64,000 nucleotides of DNA from Flavobacterium sp. CG_23.5 (GTDB lineage Bacteria > Bacteroidota > Bacteroidia > Flavobacteriales > Flavobacteriaceae): NCBI RefSeq assembly GCF_017875765.1, contig NZ_JAGGNA010000001.1:124001-188000 (forward strand), given 5' to 3'. The position numbers and the translations under genes were made by a program. The stretch's first letter is position 1. The number at the start of each line of letters is the position of its first letter. Under the pieces are notes generated by a model. That model saw only the letters and a list, made by a program, of their open reading frames with translations, was not told where the DNA came from and did not search any database. Shown here piece after piece: positions 18,484 to 28,713 of the stretch.

Positions 18484-19773
18484 TTATCTATTAGAACGTC
18501 GGTCATTATTTTGACTTGGACGTCTTGGACCAAAACTATTATTGCTGCTACGGTTTGTAGTGTCTGTTTTTGGTTTTCGCGGAGTTGAATCGCGTTGTTG
18601 TCTTCCTTGCCCTTGTTTAATAGGTTCTTTGGAAGCGTTTGGATCTGGCTCAAAACCTTTGATGTTTTCTTTAGGCAAATTCAAACCAACTAATTTTTCT
18701 ATATCACGTAAAAAAACAGTTTCGTCCGGGCTGAATAAAGAAATAGCTTCTCCATTGGCTCCAGCTCTTCCGGTACGACCAATTCGGTGTACGTAATCTT
18801 CGGGAATATTCGGCAATTCAAAATTTATAACATGAGGTAATAATGGAATGTCTAAACCTCTAGCGGCAATATCAGTAGCTACTAAAGCAGTTAGGCTTCC
18901 GTCTTTGAAACCCGCTAAAGCTTTGGTTCGTGCACCTTGACCTTTGTTACCGTGAATGGCTGCTGCTTTGATTCCGGCACTAATCATGCTTTCAGTCAGT
19001 TTATTAGCACCTTGTTTGGTGCGGGTGAAAACCAAAATTTGTTTCCAGTTCCCTTCGGTAATCAATTTAATTATTAATTCGGTTTTTTTCTCTTTTGCAA
19101 CAGGATATACGATTTGAGTAATGGCATCCACTGTTGTATTTTCTGGGGTTGCCTCGACATGAACTGGATGGTGCAAAATACCCATTGCTAATTTCTTGAT
19201 GTCTTTTGAAAAAGTTGCAGAAAACATCAAGTTTTGCCTTTTTGAAGGTAATACTTTCAGGATGCGCTCAATATCTCGTAAAAATCCCATGTCCAACATG
19301 CGATCGGCCTCATCTAAAACTAAAATTTCCACTTTGGCAAGTGATATTAAACCTTGATTTTGCAAATCGATTAATCGACCAGGAGTTGCAACTAAAATAT
19401 CAATTCCTTGGCGCAATAACGCAACTTGTGGTTTTTGGTTTACGCCTCCAAAAATTACGGTACTGCGCAAGTCTAAAAACTCACTGTATTCTTTAATATT
19501 GGCATATATTTGAGCTGCCAATTCACGCGTTGGAGTCAATATTAGGGCACGAACGGGTCTGTGACTTAAGTGTTTTCCTTGCGATAATAGTTGTAATATG
19601 GGTAGGGTAAAACCGGCTGTTTTTCCTGTTCCTGTTTGTGCGGATGCTAATACATCTTTACCTTCTAAAATGGGTGGTATTGCTTTTTTTTGTATTGGAG
19701 AAGGTGTTGTGTATCCTTTTTTGCTGATTGCTTTTAATAAAGCATCATTTAATCCTAATGAGTTGAATGACAT
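18484..19773 (-). CDS. DEAD-box RNA helicase, RhlE type
   Basis: 429 aa. Motifs in order: Q-motif region [14 protein letters not shown], motif I AQTGTGKT (~44), Ia PTRELA, II DEAD (~152), III SAT, then the second RecA domain with [24 protein letters not shown] and [10 protein letters not shown]. The last ~65 residues are a basic low-complexity tail rich in Arg, Ser and Asn, typical of RhlE-like proteins and probably RNA-binding. The predicted role is RNA unwinding in ribosome assembly or mRNA turnover. A perfect TAnnTTTG box (TATCTTTG, minus strand 19828-19835) lies upstream. Confidence 0.94.
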   Translation of the reverse strand: MSFNSLGLNDALLKAISKKGYTTPSPIQKKAIPPILEGKDVLASAQTGTGKTAGFTLPILQLLSQGKHLSHRPVRALILTPTRELAAQIYANIKEYSEFLDLRSTVIFGGVNQKPQVALLRQGIDILVATPGRLIDLQNQGLISLAKVEILVLDEADRMLDMGFLRDIERILKVLPSKRQNLMFSATFSKDIKKLAMGILHHPVHVEATPENTTVDAITQIVYPVAKEKKTELIIKLITEGNWKQILVFTRTKQGANKLTESMISAGIKAAAIHGNKGQGARTKALAGFKDGSLTALVATDIAARGLDIPLLPHVINFELPNIPEDYVHRIGRTGRAGANGEAISLFSPDETVFLRDIEKLVGLNLPKENIKGFEPDPNASKEPIKQGQGRQQRDSTPRKPKTDTTNRSSNNSFGPRRPSQNNDRRSNR

Positions 19774-19827
19774 AAATGGTGTTTATGAAGCAATCACAAT
19801 TATGTAGTTTGCTTCTTTAATTGGGCG

Positions 19828-19835
19828 CAAAGATA
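19828..19835 (-). promoter_or_regulatory. -7 promoter box for the helicase gene
   Basis: TATCTTTG on the minus strand matches the Bacteroidota -7 consensus TAnnTTTG, 55 bp upstream of the ATG. No convincing -33 TTTG is visible. Confidence 0.5.
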
Positions 19836-19912
19836 CTGCTAATTTTTCGATGTACTTTTGATTGCTTGATGTTGTTTATTAAAGTGCGTGTTGTTTCAAC
19901 CTTTTACAAACG

Positions 19913-19943
19913 AAAAAAATAGGACTATTTGCCCTATTTTTTT
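19913..19943. terminator. Terminator downstream of the zinc metallopeptidase gene
   Basis: AAAATAGG and CCCTATTTT form an A-stem-loop-T hairpin with T-runs on both strands, about 25 bp past the stop of the minus-strand gene at 19969. Confidence 0.75.
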
Positions 19944-19968
19944 ATTTGAAATTTTTTTAAAATAAACT

Positions 19969-20829
19969 TTATTGTATTTCTGAAAAAGTATTGCCTTGTT
20001 TGATATCACCAGTTTCATATCCTTTTTTAAACCAATACATTCTTTGTTTAGAAGTTCCGTGTGTAAAAGAATCAGGAACTACTTGACCTTGCATTTTGGA
20101 TTGAATGGCATCATCACCTACAGCATTGGCTGCGCTTAGAGCTTCCTCAATGTCTCCAACTTCAAGAACATTATTCGTTTTCTGGTTGCGATTTGTCCAA
20201 ACGCCGGCATAAAAATCCGCTTGTAATTCTAGTGCAACAGATAATTTATTAGCATCAGCTTCACTTTTGCCTTCTTGGGCTTGTCTCATTTTGGTAGAAG
20301 TTCCCAACAAAGTTTGAACATGATGACCAATTTCATGCGCAAGTACATAAGCGATTGCAAAATCACCGCCTTTAGCACCAAATTTTGATTTTAGTTCGTC
20401 AAAGAAACCCAGATCTATATATACTTTTTGGTCTTCAGGACAGTAAAATGGACCAGAAGCTGATGAGGCTCCGCCACAAGCTGTTTGAACTCCATCTCTA
20501 AAAAGTACTAGTTTTGGATTTTTATAGACTTCACCGTTTTCAGTAAAAATTTTACTCCATACATCTTCATTATCAGCTAAAATTACTCGGACAAATTTAC
20601 CCATCTCCTCATCTTCTTTACTTAGAGGTATGCCAGATTCCGTTTGTGTAGTTTGGCTACCTTGTAACTGTTCCAAAATAGGGGTCAATTGTTGTGCATT
20701 TTGCCCACCAAAAGTATTTAGTAATAGAATTATAATTCCTATAATTCCGCCACCAACAGCGACTTTTCCTCCAGAGAGTGTTCTGCGGTCTTCTACGTTG
20801 TCACTTTCTCTTCTTCCTAGCCATTTCAT
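19969..20829 (-). CDS. YpfJ-type neutral zinc metallopeptidase
   Basis: 286 aa. The N-terminus MKWLGRRESDNVEDRR and a single TM (GGGIIGIIILLLNTF, ~28-42) are typical of the family. The body has CPEDQKVYIDLGFFDEL, the zinc motif AHEIGHHVQ (~170) and LELQADFYAGVW, with its third-ligand glutamate region, ending SFTHGTSKQRMYWFKKGYE. It is a membrane-anchored putative protease whose substrate is unknown. A TAATTTTG -7 box (minus strand 20859-20866) lies 30 bp upstream and a terminator follows. Confidence 0.93.
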   Translation of the reverse strand: MKWLGRRESDNVEDRRTLSGGKVAVGGGIIGIIILLLNTFGGQNAQQLTPILEQLQGSQTTQTESGIPLSKEDEEMGKFVRVILADNEDVWSKIFTENGEVYKNPKLVLFRDGVQTACGGASSASGPFYCPEDQKVYIDLGFFDELKSKFGAKGGDFAIAYVLAHEIGHHVQTLLGTSTKMRQAQEGKSEADANKLSVALELQADFYAGVWTNRNQKTNNVLEVGDIEEALSAANAVGDDAIQSKMQGQVVPDSFTHGTSKQRMYWFKKGYETGDIKQGNTFSEIQ

Positions 20830-20858
20830 AATATAATGTGTTAAGTGGTTTGTCTTTT

Positions 20859-20866
20859 CAAAATTA
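20859..20866 (-). promoter_or_regulatory. -7 promoter box for the metallopeptidase gene
   Basis: TAATTTTG on the minus strand fits TAnnTTTG, 30 bp upstream of the start codon. Confidence 0.5.
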
Positions 20867-20929
20867 CTACTAATTTAGATTGCTTTTTTTAAATAAGATT
20901 ATATTTTCACAATAATTTAATCTTTATAA

Positions 20930-23900
20930 TCAGTTTGTCCATTTCAAAATGGCGTCTTCAATAATCCCTTTTATTATAGGCTTTGCAATATAGTCATTCA
21001 TTCCAGCCGCTAAACATTTGTCTTTTTCCTCTTTTTCAGTGCCGGCGGTTGTTGCAATAATAGGAACATTGTAACCGGATTGTAGTTTGCGTATTTCTTT
21101 TGTCGCTTCGTACCCATTCATAATTGGCATTTGAATATCCATAAAAATAATATCTGGATTTATAGTTTCAAATTGAAGAAAAGCTTCTTTACCATTTGGA
21201 ATTTCAAAAATTGTCGCATTAGGAAACAAATTTTTAATGATTGTTTTAAGCAAGAACATGTTAACTGTATTATCCTCCACAAGCATTATTTTTAGCTTTT
21301 GATAGTACTTAATCGATTTGGATATAGGCTCTCTAGTTATATCAGGAATGGTAATTTGCTTTATTTCTTCGGAGATTACATCGCTTATTTCTAAATCTAG
21401 ATAAAAATAAAAGGCGCTTCCAAAATTAAAAGTACTTTCCAATTGTAAATGACTATTCATTAAACCTAATAATTGGTTAGAGATTGTGAGACCTAATCCA
21501 GTCCCTCCAAATTTTCTTGTTGTTGAATTATCTTCTTGAGAAAATGCTTTAAATATTTTCTTTTTGTTCTCTTCTAAGATTCCAATTCCTGTATCAATAA
21601 CGGAAAACAGAATTCTGGCTTTCGAATCATTTGTTTTCTCAACTACAGAAACATTTAATTTTATGGAACCTTTTTCAGTGAATTTTACAGCATTTGATAA
21701 TAGATTAATTAAGATTTGTTTCAATCGAACATTATCAATCCAAAAATATTCCGGCACATCAGATGCAATGTTCAATTGTAAATCTAAATTTTTTTGATTT
21801 GATTCATATAATATCAAATCAGTAATTTGCGCCAATGTTTCCCTTATTTCATTTTTTTCTATAAATAAGTCTAATTTTCCTGCCTCAATTTTGGAAAAAT
21901 CAAGAATGTCATTGATGATGTCTAATAATGAACTAGCAGATTGATTGATCGTGGTCATGTATTTCTCTTGCGTTTTCCCGAGATTCGTTTTCATCAATAA
22001 ATCAGTAAAACCAATTATTCCATTTAATGGAGTTCTGATTTCGTGACTCATGTTAGCAAGAAATTCAGATTTCGCCTTATTGGAAGCTTCCGCTAATTCT
22101 TTGGCTTTAATAAAAGTTTCGGTTTGTTTTCTTTCCGTGACATCAATGAAAATGCCTTCAATAAACGCGATTTTTCCGTCTTTATAAACGACATCGCCAA
22201 ATTCTTCTACCCAAACAATGTTTTTATTTTTGTGTTCAATTCGGTATGTTAAATGAAGCGGTCTACCATTTTCAATGGCATTTTGTTGCTCAAGAATAGT
22301 TTGTTCTTTATCTTCGGGTACAATCAAATCTATAAATGACAATTTATTTTCTAGAAAATCTGATTTTGGATAACCAGTTAGTTTTCCTATTTCATCATTG
22401 ATGTATATTTTAGTGGCGTATTGGTCGTGTTTTGACAAATAAACAGTACCAGGAATATTATTAGCCAGTAATCTAAATTTTTCCTCACTTTCATAAATGG
22501 CCGTTTCATTGGAGATTCGTTCAATCGATGAAGCAATATTTCTGGCCAAAGTTTGTAAAATATTAACTTCATCTTCATTCCACGTTCTTTCATTTTGCGT
22601 GTCATCAAATCCTAAAAAGCCATGAAATTTGTTTTTGACAAAAATCGGAAAAAGAATCAAAGAGGTCACATCTATCGCCTGTAATTTGGTTTGTAATGAT
22701 TTATTTTCAATTTTTGCAATTATCGCTTCATAAATTTTATTGTTCAGCAGCGGAGTCAATAATTCCTCAAAGTAAGCATGAGGTAAATTTTGTAGCTTTA
22801 TGTTATTTTGAGTTAATTTAGCATTATCAATAATCCATCTGTATTTTTGACTGATACATTTCGTCTCCGGATTATTTTCATAATAATAGGCCCTGTGAGA
22901 TTTTGTTGCTTTTCCCATTATAATAAGAACATCAGAAAAAATATCGTTAATGTCATTACTGTTTAGAAATTTTTCGGTGCAAAGTGCCATTGCCGATAGA
23001 AGTTCACTCTTGTATTCCAGTTTTTTCTCGGCTTCAAGCCTCATATTTGATAGTATCAATAAAGAAATTATATCAGAAATCGTTCTGGCAAAATTTATAT
23101 CTTCATTATCCCATTTTTTCTCTTGTCTAGTAGTTTCAAAACAGATTAGTCCTGTTAATTCCCCATTGATAGTAATAGGAATATCGAGCAAAGATTTAAT
23201 ATTATTATCTAAAAAGTAGTTTTCAGTAAATTCTGATATTTCTATTTTGTCGAAAACATCAGTGGCACAAATTTGTTTTTTACTTTTAATTGATTCGAAA
23301 TAAAGAGGAAAATCTTTACTTTCCAAAACAGTTCCTTTTGAAAATTCATCAATATCAATTGAATATAAAATTTCACATTGTATCGCTTCCTCAGTATAAT
23401 TCCAATAACTAACTCGATTACATTCAGTAGCTTTTGCAGCGGCTTCAATTATTGATTTTATGCTAGTTTCAAATTTTTCATTTTCATTAAAATTAGTCGT
23501 AGATAATTGTTTAATCGTTTTATTATATTCTTCAATTTTTTCTTGACGTATTTTACTTTCGACTTCTATGTCCTTGAACTTGGTAATATCCCTAGCAATG
23601 CCTGAAAAGCCAATTATCTTACCTATGTCGTTTCTACGAACAATTACTTTTTGTGAAAGCCACAATTGTTCTCCGTTCTTTTTTATTAGCGGAAATTCAA
23701 CAGTAGGGAAATGAAGCTCTTTTTTTACTAAATTCTGATAAAAGTCGATTATTTTCTTCGAGTAATCATCTCTAACGAATTCTGAATAATGTCTCGTTAG
23801 AATTTCTTTTTTTTCATAACCTATAGATTGAATAGTAAAATCATTTACAAATGTAAAATTACCCTTATCATCAATTTCGAAAATAAAATCAATAGCGTTT

Positions 23901-24880
23901 TGAATCAAATTTTTATATTGATTCTGAATATGCATTTCATTGGTAACATCTTGTCCAATTCCTATAATTAAATCATTTGAAAATTTTTTGTCTTTCCACT
24001 GGATATATTTATAGTCTCCATTTTTGCATTTGAGTCTTCTGGTGAACAATTTATTATCATTGAAATTAATATGATACTTTTCACCATAATATTCAGGATC
24101 TTCAGTTAGCTTCCAATAGCCCATTCCCATGACGTCATCGATAGAATACCCTAAAATTGGCTTTATAGTTTCGCTGCAAAACACAATTTCCCCTTTTCTA
24201 TTTGTAGCAAGAATTAATGAATTTCCATTATTGATGATTTGATTGTTAAATCGGAATTCATCGTTGGTATTTAACCGTAATATGAAGTGAATGTAATTTA
24301 TAATTAAAATTATTAATGAGTTAATAAATAACGCTAAGACTGTTTTTAGAGGAATTAGTTCAAAAACAGAAATAACAACAAGATAAATAAATACTGTTAC
24401 AATAAAACCCCAATAAAGTTTTGCAGGTTTTAGAACGGTGTACGAAAAGAAAAAGGCCACGACAAAAGCTACAATGGGAATAATATCACTGGGAGAGACA
24501 ATTATATTTCTAGAGATAGAACTAAAATATAATAAAAAACATACGATGAAAATTTGTTGAATATTTCTAAAAAACACTTTGGACCTAGTGCTAATAAAGT
24601 ACAAAACCATTAAAAACACTCCAACGCTACAATTTAGAAAGAAAAAACTTTTAGGTCTTATTTTTAAAAATTCAAAAGCGATTTCTATGATTGTAAGTAT
24701 AACTCCTAAAAACAAAAGATAAATTTGATATTCCTTATTTTTGGTAATAGCTTTGGTACTTTTTTCTAGTATATTACTTTTTAATCCGGTTCTTATTTTT
24801 AAAATTTTGTAAATTAAAAAAATAATTAAAATAGGAATTATAATGCAAAATAAAATTTGGATTACTAGTGGATTAGACAT
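20930..24880 (-). CDS. Hybrid sensor histidine kinase with PAS and GAF domains
   Basis: About 1316 aa from the ATG giving MSNPLVIQILF; an ATG 57 bp upstream (24937) is a possible alternative start. Order of parts: 6-7 TM segments (1-210), PAS1 (~223), PAS2 (~323), GAF1 (~470-630), GAF2 (~635-790), PAS3 (~800-925), HisKA with SHEIRTPLNG (His ~945), HATPase (NLLSNAVKFTEKG, GGTGLGLTISNQLL), and a receiver (~1190-1310) with VEDNTVN and MDIQMPIMNG (Asp ~1247). It is a cytoplasm-facing hybrid kinase, membrane-tethered, that integrates several small-molecule or redox inputs. No output regulator is adjacent, so phosphotransfer partners must lie elsewhere. Confidence 0.94.
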   Translation of the reverse strand: MSNPLVIQILFCIIIPILIIFLIYKILKIRTGLKSNILEKSTKAITKNKEYQIYLLFLGVILTIIEIAFEFLKIRPKSFFFLNCSVGVFLMVLYFISTRSKVFFRNIQQIFIVCFLLYFSSISRNIIVSPSDIIPIVAFVVAFFFSYTVLKPAKLYWGFIVTVFIYLVVISVFELIPLKTVLALFINSLIILIINYIHFILRLNTNDEFRFNNQIINNGNSLILATNRKGEIVFCSETIKPILGYSIDDVMGMGYWKLTEDPEYYGEKYHINFNDNKLFTRRLKCKNGDYKYIQWKDKKFSNDLIIGIGQDVTNEMHIQNQYKNLIQNAIDFIFEIDDKGNFTFVNDFTIQSIGYEKKEILTRHYSEFVRDDYSKKIIDFYQNLVKKELHFPTVEFPLIKKNGEQLWLSQKVIVRRNDIGKIIGFSGIARDITKFKDIEVESKIRQEKIEEYNKTIKQLSTTNFNENEKFETSIKSIIEAAAKATECNRVSYWNYTEEAIQCEILYSIDIDEFSKGTVLESKDFPLYFESIKSKKQICATDVFDKIEISEFTENYFLDNNIKSLLDIPITINGELTGLICFETTRQEKKWDNEDINFARTISDIISLLILSNMRLEAEKKLEYKSELLSAMALCTEKFLNSNDINDIFSDVLIIMGKATKSHRAYYYENNPETKCISQKYRWIIDNAKLTQNNIKLQNLPHAYFEELLTPLLNNKIYEAIIAKIENKSLQTKLQAIDVTSLILFPIFVKNKFHGFLGFDDTQNERTWNEDEVNILQTLARNIASSIERISNETAIYESEEKFRLLANNIPGTVYLSKHDQYATKIYINDEIGKLTGYPKSDFLENKLSFIDLIVPEDKEQTILEQQNAIENGRPLHLTYRIEHKNKNIVWVEEFGDVVYKDGKIAFIEGIFIDVTERKQTETFIKAKELAEASNKAKSEFLANMSHEIRTPLNGIIGFTDLLMKTNLGKTQEKYMTTINQSASSLLDIINDILDFSKIEAGKLDLFIEKNEIRETLAQITDLILYESNQKNLDLQLNIASDVPEYFWIDNVRLKQILINLLSNAVKFTEKGSIKLNVSVVEKTNDSKARILFSVIDTGIGILEENKKKIFKAFSQEDNSTTRKFGGTGLGLTISNQLLGLMNSHLQLESTFNFGSAFYFYLDLEISDVISEEIKQITIPDITREPISKSIKYYQKLKIMLVEDNTVNMFLLKTIIKNLFPNATIFEIPNGKEAFLQFETINPDIIFMDIQMPIMNGYEATKEIRKLQSGYNVPIIATTAGTEKEEKDKCLAAGMNDYIAKPIIKGIIEDAILKWTN

Positions 24881-25014
24881 CCAAAATAAAATTATTTTTT
24901 TTGGAATAAAGTATAATTGGCTATAGCAGAATACCATAGAAAAATTTAGATTAGGTTTGAAAGATTTGATTCGGGGATCTTATCTTTTTTGGCTAGTAAT
25001 ATATGATTTTTTTA

Positions 25015-25049
25015 CAAAACACAACCTAAAAAAAGTAGGTTGTGTTTTA
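25015..25049. terminator. Terminator downstream of the membrane protein gene
   Basis: The perfect 13-bp stem AAAACACAACCTA / TAGGTTGTGTTTT with a 7-nt loop lies 30 bp past the stop at 25079. Confidence 0.7.
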
Positions 25050-25078
25050 ATAAAAAAAAAATTCAAATTTAAAGTAAT

Positions 25079-25849
25079 TTATTCAAACTCAGTTTCTGAA
25101 TCTATTCCTATAATAGACACGTAAATCGCGTAATACATAGAATAAATAAAAGGAATGGTAAAAAATATTCCAATGCAACATCCAATGAATCCTACCATGG
25201 ACGCTATAAAGCTTACAATTAATAATCCCAAGAGAACTAATGGTTGTTTCGAAACGATTATGATACTGGATTTTATGGCCTCTACAGCTTTTAAGTTTCC
25301 AAAAATAATTAATGGAATAGTTAAGAAAGTAAGAAATGATACTAGCATTGCAATCAGTGATCCAACAAATTTAATTCCGGAATAATCCAGTATTGAGGAT
25401 AAAACAGAACTAAATATCGAAATCAGCAAAGTTGAAATAACCAATTCAGCAAAATAAGGCTTTTTATAATATTCGAAAATGGTTGAAACATGGAATTCCT
25501 CATCTTTTTGAGCACAGTGGGCCATTTTAATTAATCCCGCAGGGAAAGGACTTAACAGGCAAGTTAACAATACAGCTGAAATAATATATAAAATCATATA
25601 AATTCCTGTGAAATTTTCAGTTTTTAGATTATCTAACATTTTTTCGTTTAGTGCCGAAACTCCAAAAGTAAATATTACTATTCCACCAGCTAGAAGTCCT
25701 AATATAACTGAGAATACAAAAATCATCAAACCAGCATATAACGCGATTTTTTTATAATTTTCAAAGGCTAGGTTAAAAACGTTTCCAAAATCTATTTGGT
25801 ATCCATTGGTTTTTATTTCTTCTATTTTTTCTTGTGTAGTTCTCATCAT
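25079..25849 (-). CDS. Integral membrane protein of unknown function
   Basis: 256 aa with a short soluble N-terminus (KTNGYQIDFGNVFNLAFENYKKIALYAG) then about six hydrophobic segments rich in Gly, Ile and Phe. The FENYKK...PFPAGLIKMAH...FSTIFEYYKKPYF pattern resembles flavobacterial DUF975/YciC-like multi-pass proteins often mislabelled in databases. No catalytic residues are evident. It lies 35 bp downstream of the nitroreductase gene, probably the third cistron after aldehyde dehydrogenase and nitroreductase. Confidence 0.8.
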   Translation of the reverse strand: MMRTTQEKIEEIKTNGYQIDFGNVFNLAFENYKKIALYAGLMIFVFSVILGLLAGGIVIFTFGVSALNEKMLDNLKTENFTGIYMILYIISAVLLTCLLSPFPAGLIKMAHCAQKDEEFHVSTIFEYYKKPYFAELVISTLLISIFSSVLSSILDYSGIKFVGSLIAMLVSFLTFLTIPLIIFGNLKAVEAIKSSIIIVSKQPLVLLGLLIVSFIASMVGFIGCCIGIFFTIPFIYSMYYAIYVSIIGIDSETEFE

Positions 25850-25884
25850 TTAATTTTTGGTTTTTATTGATTAATTTAAATTAT

Positions 25885-26622
25885 TTATATTTTAAAATAG
25901 ACTTCTTCAAAAGGAATTCTGAAGCGTTCTCCGTATATTCCTTCTTCATCTCTAAGTCCACATCCGATAATCATATTTATTTCAACAGAAGCAGGCAGGT
26001 GTAGTATTTTTTTTATTCTAATCGAGTCAAAACCTTCCATTGGACAAGTATCATAATTTAGGGCAGCCATACTTATCATAAAATTTTGTGCGGCAAGTCC
26101 GGCGCTTTTATGAGCCACAATCCGCATGTCACTTTGACTTACTTGTCTATAAATGGGCTTAAAAATTCCGATAATATAAAAAGCAAGGAATTTTATCGCG
26201 CCTAATATCCCAAAAAAATCAGTGTAAATTGTAGGAATGATTTTCTTATAATAATTCAGCGCAAATTTTTCCCTTTTGGAGTATTCAGTTTCTGGTTTAT
26301 TTCCAAATTGGGATTTTAAAAATGCAATATTTGATTTCATCCTTTTTCTCCACAAATCTTTTCTAACCACCACAACTAGTAATTGTTGTGCAGTTTTTGC
26401 GCCATTTTGATCAAAACTGGCGACTGCTATTTGCTTAATTATGTCTGGTGATACGATATGGTAAAATTCCCAAAGTTGCATATTGCTGCTGGTCGCTGCA
26501 AGTGTGGCTAAGTGGATGCAATCTTTTACTTTTTGTTCATCAATAGCTTCGTTTTTAAACACCCGAACGGACCGCCTAAATATTATGGCGTCGCTTACTG
26601 ACTTTTCATTAATTAAATCCAT
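25885..26622 (-). CDS. Nitroreductase-family FMN oxidoreductase
   Basis: 245 aa. The N-terminal RRSVRVFKNEAIDEQKVKDCIHLATLAATSSNMQLWEF is the FMN-binding opening of the family. A later KSAGLAAQNFMISMAALNYDTCPMEGFD matches the conserved helix and cofactor region. It likely catalyses NAD(P)H-dependent two-electron reduction of an unidentified substrate (quinone, nitro or enone). The start codon overlaps the 3' end of the aldehyde dehydrogenase gene by 10 bp, indicating translational coupling and a possibly shared redox pathway. An insertion around residues 110-150 is hydrophobic and slightly unusual. Confidence 0.9.
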   Translation of the reverse strand: MDLINEKSVSDAIIFRRSVRVFKNEAIDEQKVKDCIHLATLAATSSNMQLWEFYHIVSPDIIKQIAVASFDQNGAKTAQQLLVVVVRKDLWRKRMKSNIAFLKSQFGNKPETEYSKREKFALNYYKKIIPTIYTDFFGILGAIKFLAFYIIGIFKPIYRQVSQSDMRIVAHKSAGLAAQNFMISMAALNYDTCPMEGFDSIRIKKILHLPASVEINMIIGCGLRDEEGIYGERFRIPFEEVYFKI

Positions 26623-27941
26623 TTTAATAGTTTTTGAATGGATTTTAATTTGTCATTATATGGTGCATAACGCATTGGTAAATCCAACCAGTTTGCTTTT
26701 TTTACAATTCCTTTTTTATGAGAAAAAGTATCGAAACTTAAACTACCATGATACGCACCTATTCCGCTATGGCCAACCCCACCAAAAGGGAGTCTTTTAT
26801 TAGAAAAATGCACCACAGTATCGTTTATACAACCTCCTCCAAAAGAATAGTGCTTAATTATTTTTTTTGCAAATTTCTTGTCTTCAGTAAATACGTATAA
26901 TGATAATGGCTTTTCGTATTTAGAAATTATCCTATTTATATCACCTTCATTTTCATAGGAAAGTATTGGTAACAAGGGACCAAAAATTTCATCTTGCATA
27001 ATCAAAGTGTCTACACTGGATTCGTCAATAAGGGTAGGGGAGATGTAACAATCTTCTATATCAGTTTGACCTCCAAAAATCACTTTGTTTTCCTCTATCA
27101 TATTCGCTAAACGAAGCCAGTTTTTGGTATTTATAATTCGGGCATAATCTGGGGATGATTTTGGATTTTCGCCATAAGCTTTAGTGATTTCCAATTTCAT
27201 GAATTCCATAAAATGTCTTTTCATGTCTTTTTGAATCAAAATATAATCGGGTGCGATACAGGTTTGTCCTGCATTGATAAACTTGCCCCAAACGATTCTT
27301 TTTGCTGCTAATTTTAAATTTGCAGTATTGTCAATGATACAGGGATTTTTACCTCCTAATTCAAGAGTTACGGGAGTTAAGTTTTCAGCTGCGGCTTTTG
27401 CAACGATTTTCCCCACAGGAACACTTCCTGTAAAAAAGATGTAATCCCAGCGCTCTGAAAGCAGTTTTTGAGAAACTTCAAGACCTCCTTGCTTCACTTG
27501 TACATGATTAACAGCGAAAGTTTTCTCTATAATTTTTGTGATAATCTCAGAAGTTTTGGGCGTGAGTTCTGAGGGTTTGAGCACCACTTGATTTCCGGCC
27601 GCGACAGCTGAAATTAAAGGGCAAAGCGCTAATTGAAACGGATAATTCCAAGGAGCTATAATCAATACTTTGCCGTAAGGTTCTTTATAAATATAATCCG
27701 TAGAGGGAAAATTGAGTAGGAATGGAAAAACCTTTTTTGGTCTGGCCCATTTATGTATATTCTTAATGGTATCTTTTAATTCAGAAATCACATAATTAGT
27801 TTCTGTGAGCACCGCTTCAAAAGCAGGCTTCTTGAAATCCTGATATAAAGCGTCAATAATTTCATTTTCGTGAGTGATTATGACATTCAGTAACTTAATT
27901 AAAGTTTCTTTTCTAGCAGCTATGTTCGTTTTGTAATTCAT
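26613..27941 (-). CDS. Class 3-type aldehyde dehydrogenase
   Basis: 442 aa from the ATG at 27941; a GTG three codons upstream (27950) is an alternative start. The sequence follows ALDH3/fatty-aldehyde dehydrogenases: GKVLIIAPWNYPFQLAL, KPSELTPKTSE, FTGSVPVGKIVAKAAAENLTPVTLELGGKNP (catalytic Glu), INAGQTCIAPDY (catalytic Cys), EIFGPLLPIL, LPFGGVGHSGIGAYHG. It oxidises an aldehyde to an acid with NAD(P)+. The length and hydrophobic C-terminal region suit long-chain substrates, but that is an inference. It overlaps the nitroreductase gene by 10 bp. Confidence 0.93.
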   Translation of the reverse strand: MNYKTNIAARKETLIKLLNVIITHENEIIDALYQDFKKPAFEAVLTETNYVISELKDTIKNIHKWARPKKVFPFLLNFPSTDYIYKEPYGKVLIIAPWNYPFQLALCPLISAVAAGNQVVLKPSELTPKTSEIITKIIEKTFAVNHVQVKQGGLEVSQKLLSERWDYIFFTGSVPVGKIVAKAAAENLTPVTLELGGKNPCIIDNTANLKLAAKRIVWGKFINAGQTCIAPDYILIQKDMKRHFMEFMKLEITKAYGENPKSSPDYARIINTKNWLRLANMIEENKVIFGGQTDIEDCYISPTLIDESSVDTLIMQDEIFGPLLPILSYENEGDINRIISKYEKPLSLYVFTEDKKFAKKIIKHYSFGGGCINDTVVHFSNKRLPFGGVGHSGIGAYHGSLSFDTFSHKKGIVKKANWLDLPMRYAPYNDKLKSIQKLLKWI

Positions 27942-28016
27942 AGGACACACAATTTATTAAGTGCTATGCAAGTTAATTTTTATAATTTACATAATGAATC
28001 ATTCTTACAAAAAAAA

Positions 28017-28706
28017 TCATAAAGCGTCCCAAATTGAATCAGAAGGGGTTGGCGCAATAATTTCAATAGTTTCTTTAGAAACGGGATGAATGAAAACTAA
28101 CTTTTTAGCATGTAAATGTATTCCTCCGTCAGGATTGCTTCGGTCAAAACCGTATTTTAAATCGCCTTTTATCGGTGAACCAATGGCTGAAAGTTGAGCC
28201 CGAATTTGATGATGCCTTCCTGTATGAAGATTGATTTCGAGGGCAAAATAATTATTGAGTTCCTTCAATATTTTATAGTCCAAACTGGCTAATTTACTGT
28301 CTGGAACTTCCTTTATATGTGCTTTTGAAGTGTTGTTTTTTTCGTTTCTTTTTATGAAATGAACCAATTTATCTTCGTTTTTTTCGGGTTTATTTTTTAC
28401 AATTGCCCAATATGTTTTTTGCGTTTCACGATTGCTAAATAACTCATTCATGCGGGTCAAAGCCTTACTGGTTCTGGCAAAAACCACGATTCCTGTTGTT
28501 GGCCTGTCTAATCTATGGACTACTCCCAGGAATACCTCCCCAGGTTTATTGTATTTGTCTTTTATGTATTCTTTCACAACCTCGCTCAATGGTTTATCTC
28601 CCGTTTTGTCCCCTTGTACAATGTCGCCTACGCGTTTATTAACCACAATTAGATGATTGTCTACGTGCAGGATTTGGAGGTTGTCTTTATTGGATATTAT
28701 TTTCAT
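28017..28706 (-). CDS. RluA-family pseudouridine synthase
   Basis: 229 aa without an S4 domain. It has LQILHVDNHLIVVNKRVGDIVQGD, catalytic VVHRLDRPTTGIVVFARTSKAL (Asp of RLDR, ~66), NLHTGRHHQIRAQLSAIGSPIKGD and GIHLHAKKLVFIHPVS. It modifies rRNA or tRNA; the target cannot be told from sequence. It starts 7 bp after the GT39/83 stop, so it is co-transcribed with the two glycosyltransferases. Confidence 0.92.
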   Translation of the reverse strand: MKIISNKDNLQILHVDNHLIVVNKRVGDIVQGDKTGDKPLSEVVKEYIKDKYNKPGEVFLGVVHRLDRPTTGIVVFARTSKALTRMNELFSNRETQKTYWAIVKNKPEKNEDKLVHFIKRNEKNNTSKAHIKEVPDSKLASLDYKILKELNNYFALEINLHTGRHHQIRAQLSAIGSPIKGDLKYGFDRSNPDGGIHLHAKKLVFIHPVSKETIEIIAPTPSDSIWDAL

Positions 28707-28713
28707 TACTTAC